Positions 63,601 to 64,000 of a DNA stretch of 64,000 nucleotides are shown here, piece by piece. The notes beneath the pieces are model-generated. The model had not been told where the DNA came from, did no database searches, and worked only from the letters and a program-made list of their open reading frames with translations. Origin of the DNA: Salminus brasiliensis (Eukaryota; Chordata; Actinopteri; Characiformes; Bryconidae); contig NC_132894.1 in the NCBI RefSeq assembly GCF_030463535.1, positions 11,737,933 through 11,801,932 on the forward strand, written 5' to 3'. A program made the translations under genes and the position numbers. Each line of letters opens with the position of its first letter. Positions within the stretch are counted from its first letter, which is position 1.

Positions 63601-64000
63601 CAGCATGCTCAAAGTCAGTTTGAAGATAACAGCTCACCAAGTTCAGTCAGCATGGACTCTGAGGATGATCTTTTATTAAAATGCATAACATCTGCTATGC
63701 CAAAGCAAAAGAAAAAACAAGCCAACAGAAAAAGGAAAGGAGAGAAAAAACACAAACAGAAGACAACTCTTCAGAAGGAATCTGAAGACTGGGGTCCTGA
63801 AAACGATCTGGGCAGCGACGATATGGCATCTGATAAAGATTCTGATCTCAACAGTGTTGAATGGAGAGCCATACAAGAGGGAGCAAATACGATAATCACA
63901 AAGTTGCAAGCTTCAAAGTCCCAGGAACCCTCCTCAGAGTCAGAGTCTGTCCTTTCATTTATATCTGGATCAAGCTTTACCCCAAAACCTGACATCAATG
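48851..64000 (+). CDS. apc2: APC2, Wnt-pathway scaffold and cytoskeletal regulator (14 exons, 3' partial)
   Basis: Fourteen exons join in frame to give 1932 codons and run off the window; human APC2 is about 2300 residues. N-terminal heptads (residues 9-45) form the dimerising coiled coil. Residues 312 to about 740 are the armadillo repeats, which bind regulators of cytoskeleton and Wnt signalling. From about 1140 there are six 20-residue-repeat-like motifs (near 1144, 1262, 1377, 1518, 1681 and 1742), which bind beta-catenin; the fifth lacks the serine core. Two SAMP axin-binding motifs are at about 1450 (ECINSAMP) and 1827 (CITSAMPK). No 15-residue repeats are seen, which is the APC2 pattern. 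VRQVEDLRKENSHLRRELED, VEMVFWLLSML and SLAKDYASDSGCFDDDE match APC2 rather than APC. The missing C-terminus should hold the basic region. In the family it promotes beta-catenin degradation in the cytoplasm and binds microtubules, mainly in neurons. Confidence 0.95.
49183..49538. repeat. Duplicated block B, copy 2
   Basis: Near-identical to 47780-48125 but with ten extra bases at about 49357-49368 ('ttagcacattta' where copy 1 has 'aa'). Confidence 0.9.
50300..50570 (+). pseudogene. LINE reverse-transcriptase ORF 3'-end relic
   Basis: The 89-codon frame contains LRSSDSGLLAVPR, then FSVAANSLWNSL. This is the pattern LRSSxxGLLxVPRxxxxxGxRAFSxAAPxLWNxLP found at the C-terminus of several fish non-LTR retrotransposon polyproteins. 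The usual loop between the two blocks is deleted and nothing upstream resembles reverse transcriptase, so it is a dead 3' fragment. Confidence 0.65.
50590..50625. repeat. (ATT)n microsatellite
   Basis: About 36 bases of ATT, directly after the LINE relic, where it may have grown from the element's 3' tail. Confidence 0.9.
51312..51402 (+). CDS. apc2: apc2 coding exon 2
   Basis: Acceptor CATTTTAG|GAGG and donor CAAAG|GTAGCA; 91 bases, phase 0 in and phase 1 out. Encodes EVLKQLQSKLEQEA..., the APC-family continuation of the N-terminal coiled coil (residues 49-78 and part of 79). Confidence 0.92.
51627..51909 (+). CDS. apc2: apc2 coding exon 3
   Basis: Acceptor TGTTCACAG and donor GAGAG|GTGAGA; 283 bases, phase 1 in and 2 out. 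Encodes (E)LHMDLTNYYELKYQPHNL, then a Ser/Pro-rich linker, then HLEELCKER. The LYNLKFQP-like stretch favours APC2 over APC. Confidence 0.9.
51910..52566 (+). other. apc2: apc2 intron 3
   Basis: 657 bases, GT...AG. It contains a family C transposon (52090-52343), otherwise featureless. Confidence 0.88.
52090..52343 (+). mobile_element. Family C transposon, intronic copy
   Basis: Left end 'acatggacaaatgtttgtgg' and right end 'gtcccaatacctttgttcat' plus ATAGTGTA are inverted repeats. It carries the internal family words 'gaaagccttccctggacagt' and 'taatacctgtgattttggaa'. Confidence 0.7.
52567..52675 (+). CDS. apc2: apc2 coding exon 4
   Basis: Acceptor CTTTTTGCAG and donor ACA|GTAAGA; 109 bases, phase 2 in and 0 out. 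Encodes (R)TMLLSEIEKEERERHWYY then SQLQGLSQRLAELPRIDT, the APC-family coiled-coil segment. Confidence 0.93.
52676..53010 (+). other. apc2: apc2 intron 4
   Basis: 335 bases, GT...AG, no feature seen. Confidence 0.88.
53011..53124 (+). CDS. apc2: apc2 coding exon 5
   Basis: Acceptor TGTATTTCAG and donor ACACAG|GTAAAC; 114 bases, phase 0 both sides. Encodes FSIQMDLIRQQLEFEAQQLR then SVMEERFGTSDEMVQRTQ, close to APC2 (MEERFGTSDEMVQRAQ) and clearly different from APC. Confidence 0.95.
53125..53440 (+). other. apc2: apc2 intron 5
   Basis: 316 bases, GT...AG, no feature seen. Confidence 0.88.
53441..53536 (+). CDS. apc2: apc2 coding exon 6
   Basis: Acceptor TTCTTTCAG and donor AGTCAG|GTAAGA; 96 bases, phase 0. 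Encodes IRVARLEQLEKELQEAQGSR and a short polar linker, the end of the coiled-coil region. Confidence 0.92.
53726..53880. mobile_element. Palindromic MITE relic
   Basis: 'ctctcctcctgggagtctag' and 'cacctggtttggtaaatcag' with mirrored 'gttaaatcaggtgaactggt' resemble the inverted-repeat type at 26999-27183. Decayed. Confidence 0.4.
55133..55160. repeat. (CATC)n/(ATGT)n tetranucleotide repeat
   Basis: Three to four CATC units followed by ATGT units. Confidence 0.85.
55561..55868 (+). mobile_element. Family C transposon, 3'-truncated
   Basis: Left end 'tacactatatgtccaaatgt' is the best-preserved family C terminus in the window. The copy keeps 'gggatgagttagggatttgg' and stops at about 55868, before the right terminal repeat. 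Confidence 0.65.
55903..55930. repeat. (TTGAT)n pentanucleotide repeat
   Basis: About five tandem TTGAT units. Confidence 0.85.
57314..57409 (+). CDS. apc2: apc2 coding exon 7
   Basis: Acceptor TTTTTACAG and donor AGCAAA|GTAAGA; 96 bases, phase 0. Encodes a polar linker (SADCLSKASNPELDNGACTS...) before the armadillo domain. Least conserved of the exons, but frame and splice sites fit. Confidence 0.85.
57410..58129 (+). other. apc2: apc2 intron 7
   Basis: 720 bases, GT...AG, with a TA microsatellite at about 57572-57602. Confidence 0.88.
58130..58508 (+). CDS. apc2: apc2 coding exon 8 (start of armadillo domain)
   Basis: Acceptor CACATTTTAG; 379 bases, phase 0 in and 1 out, the length I recall for the matching human APC exon. 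Encodes VEMVFWLLSMLASRDREEMS through KSGCVPLLVQILHDGGSGET and ALHNIVYSQPDEGQARREMR. The end is placed at AAGAATG|GCAAGT, a GC donor. Weak GT alternatives in the same phase lie at 58494 and 58497. Confidence 0.9.
58667..58765 (+). CDS. apc2: apc2 coding exon 9
   Basis: Acceptor ACTATGCAG and donor CTTG|GTACGT; 99 bases, phase 1 in and out. Encodes (D)IPEPVDPQICQAMCAIMKL then SFEEEYRRAMNEL, the conserved armadillo segment. Confidence 0.95.
58873..58889. repeat. Short (TA)n run
   Basis: A short TA run in the 155-base intron between exons 9 and 10. Confidence 0.8.
58921..59060 (+). CDS. apc2: apc2 coding exon 10
   Basis: Acceptor CTATTTTTAG and donor AATAAG|GTAGGC; 140 bases, phase 1 in and 0 out. 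Encodes GGLQVIAELMQLEQELYGMQ through LRRYAGMALTNLTYGDVVNK, an armadillo repeat. Confidence 0.95.
59164..59241 (+). CDS. apc2: apc2 coding exon 11
   Basis: Acceptor TTTCTTTCAG and donor CATCAG|GTATGT; 78 bases, phase 0. Encodes ATLCSKKSCLQAIVAQLSSD SEELHQ, armadillo domain. Confidence 0.95.
59242..59645 (+). other. apc2: apc2 intron 11
   Basis: 404 bases, GT...AG, no feature seen. Confidence 0.88.
59646..59762 (+). CDS. apc2: apc2 coding exon 12
   Basis: Acceptor TTTGCCAACAG and donor ACAAAG|GTAGAA; 117 bases, phase 0. Encodes VVSSILRNLSWRADINSKRA then LRDVGSVSALMTCALQATK, armadillo domain. Confidence 0.95.
59857..60071 (+). CDS. apc2: apc2 coding exon 13
   Basis: Acceptor TCTGTACCCAG and donor TTACAG|GTATAC; 215 bases, phase 0 in and 2 out. 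Encodes ESTLKSVLSALWNLSAHSTE, then VNGALGFLVSTLTYRCQTNS and GGGILRNVSSLVATREDY. HSTENK and LVSTLTY are APC2-like. Confidence 0.96.
60165..64000 (+). CDS. apc2: apc2 large last exon (runs off window)
   Basis: Acceptor TTGCTCCTTAG; phase 2 in. The frame is open from 60165 to the window edge, 3836 bases, as expected for the giant terminal exon of APC genes. It covers the last armadillo repeats (to about 60430), the APC2-specific LAKDYASDSGCFDDDE, the 20-residue repeats (YSVENTPICFSRCSSL at 61636, YIHETPLVMSRCSSVSS at 61990, PIENFSCASSLSAL at 62341, AEGTPMYFSSTTSLSD at 62764, a degenerate copy at 63241, EEAPPCYSLSSSLSSLSD at 63451), and SAMP motifs at 62551 and 63682. DLNSVEWRAIQEGANTIIT at 63844 is another APC/APC2 block. 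No frameshift or stop was found. The stop codon and C-terminus lie beyond 64000. Confidence 0.96.

Noticed and set aside
48851..64000. The APC-family gene as apc rather than apc2
   Set aside because: VRQVEDLRKE, MEERFGTSDEMVQR, VEMVFWLLSML, HSTENK, LAKDYASDSGCFDDDE and the lack of 15-residue repeats all fit APC2; linkage to diras1 agrees.

Overview
The window is nuclear DNA from a vertebrate, almost certainly a ray-finned (teleost) fish. It has spliced genes with long AT-rich introns, dense short DNA-transposon relics, a tRNA-derived SINE, and long TA, GA and AAT microsatellites. The repeat families resemble those I know from otophysan fishes (characins, catfishes, cyprinids), but I cannot fix the order from sequence alone. 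No operons, phage, CRISPR arrays or bacterial features are present.

Two protein genes can be supported, lying head to head. (1) diras1, a Ras-like small GTPase, is on the minus strand. Its complete single coding exon is 18245-18832, its 3' splice site is at 18890/18889, and a candidate non-coding first exon ends at 28187 next to a GC-box promoter, giving an intron of about 10.7 kb. (2) apc2, the APC-family Wnt regulator, is on the plus strand. Fourteen coding exons run from 48851 off the right edge at 64000, giving 1932 readable codons. A possible non-coding first exon ends at 32805. Sequence identity favours APC2 over APC throughout, and DIRAS1 and APC2 both map to human 19p13.3, so the linkage looks like conserved synteny. 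No functional link between the two proteins is implied.

Layout: 1-18244 is gene-poor and repeat-rich and probably includes the diras1 3' UTR. 18245-28447 is diras1. 28448-32535 is the interval between the two putative promoters. 32536-48835 holds a GA microsatellite, the putative apc2 5' exon and a long first intron. 48836-64000 holds the apc2 coding exons.

The most interesting observations are as follows. A recent, nearly identical tandem duplication surrounds the apc2 start-codon exon, and its upstream copy lacks about 0.93 kb corresponding to that exon. A probable GC-AG intron occurs in apc2. A possible six-codon upstream ORF has a stop codon overlapping the apc2 start. Several families of inverted-repeat elements are present, some nested or head to head. 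I found no convincing previously undescribed system; most of the unexplained DNA looks like decayed transposons.
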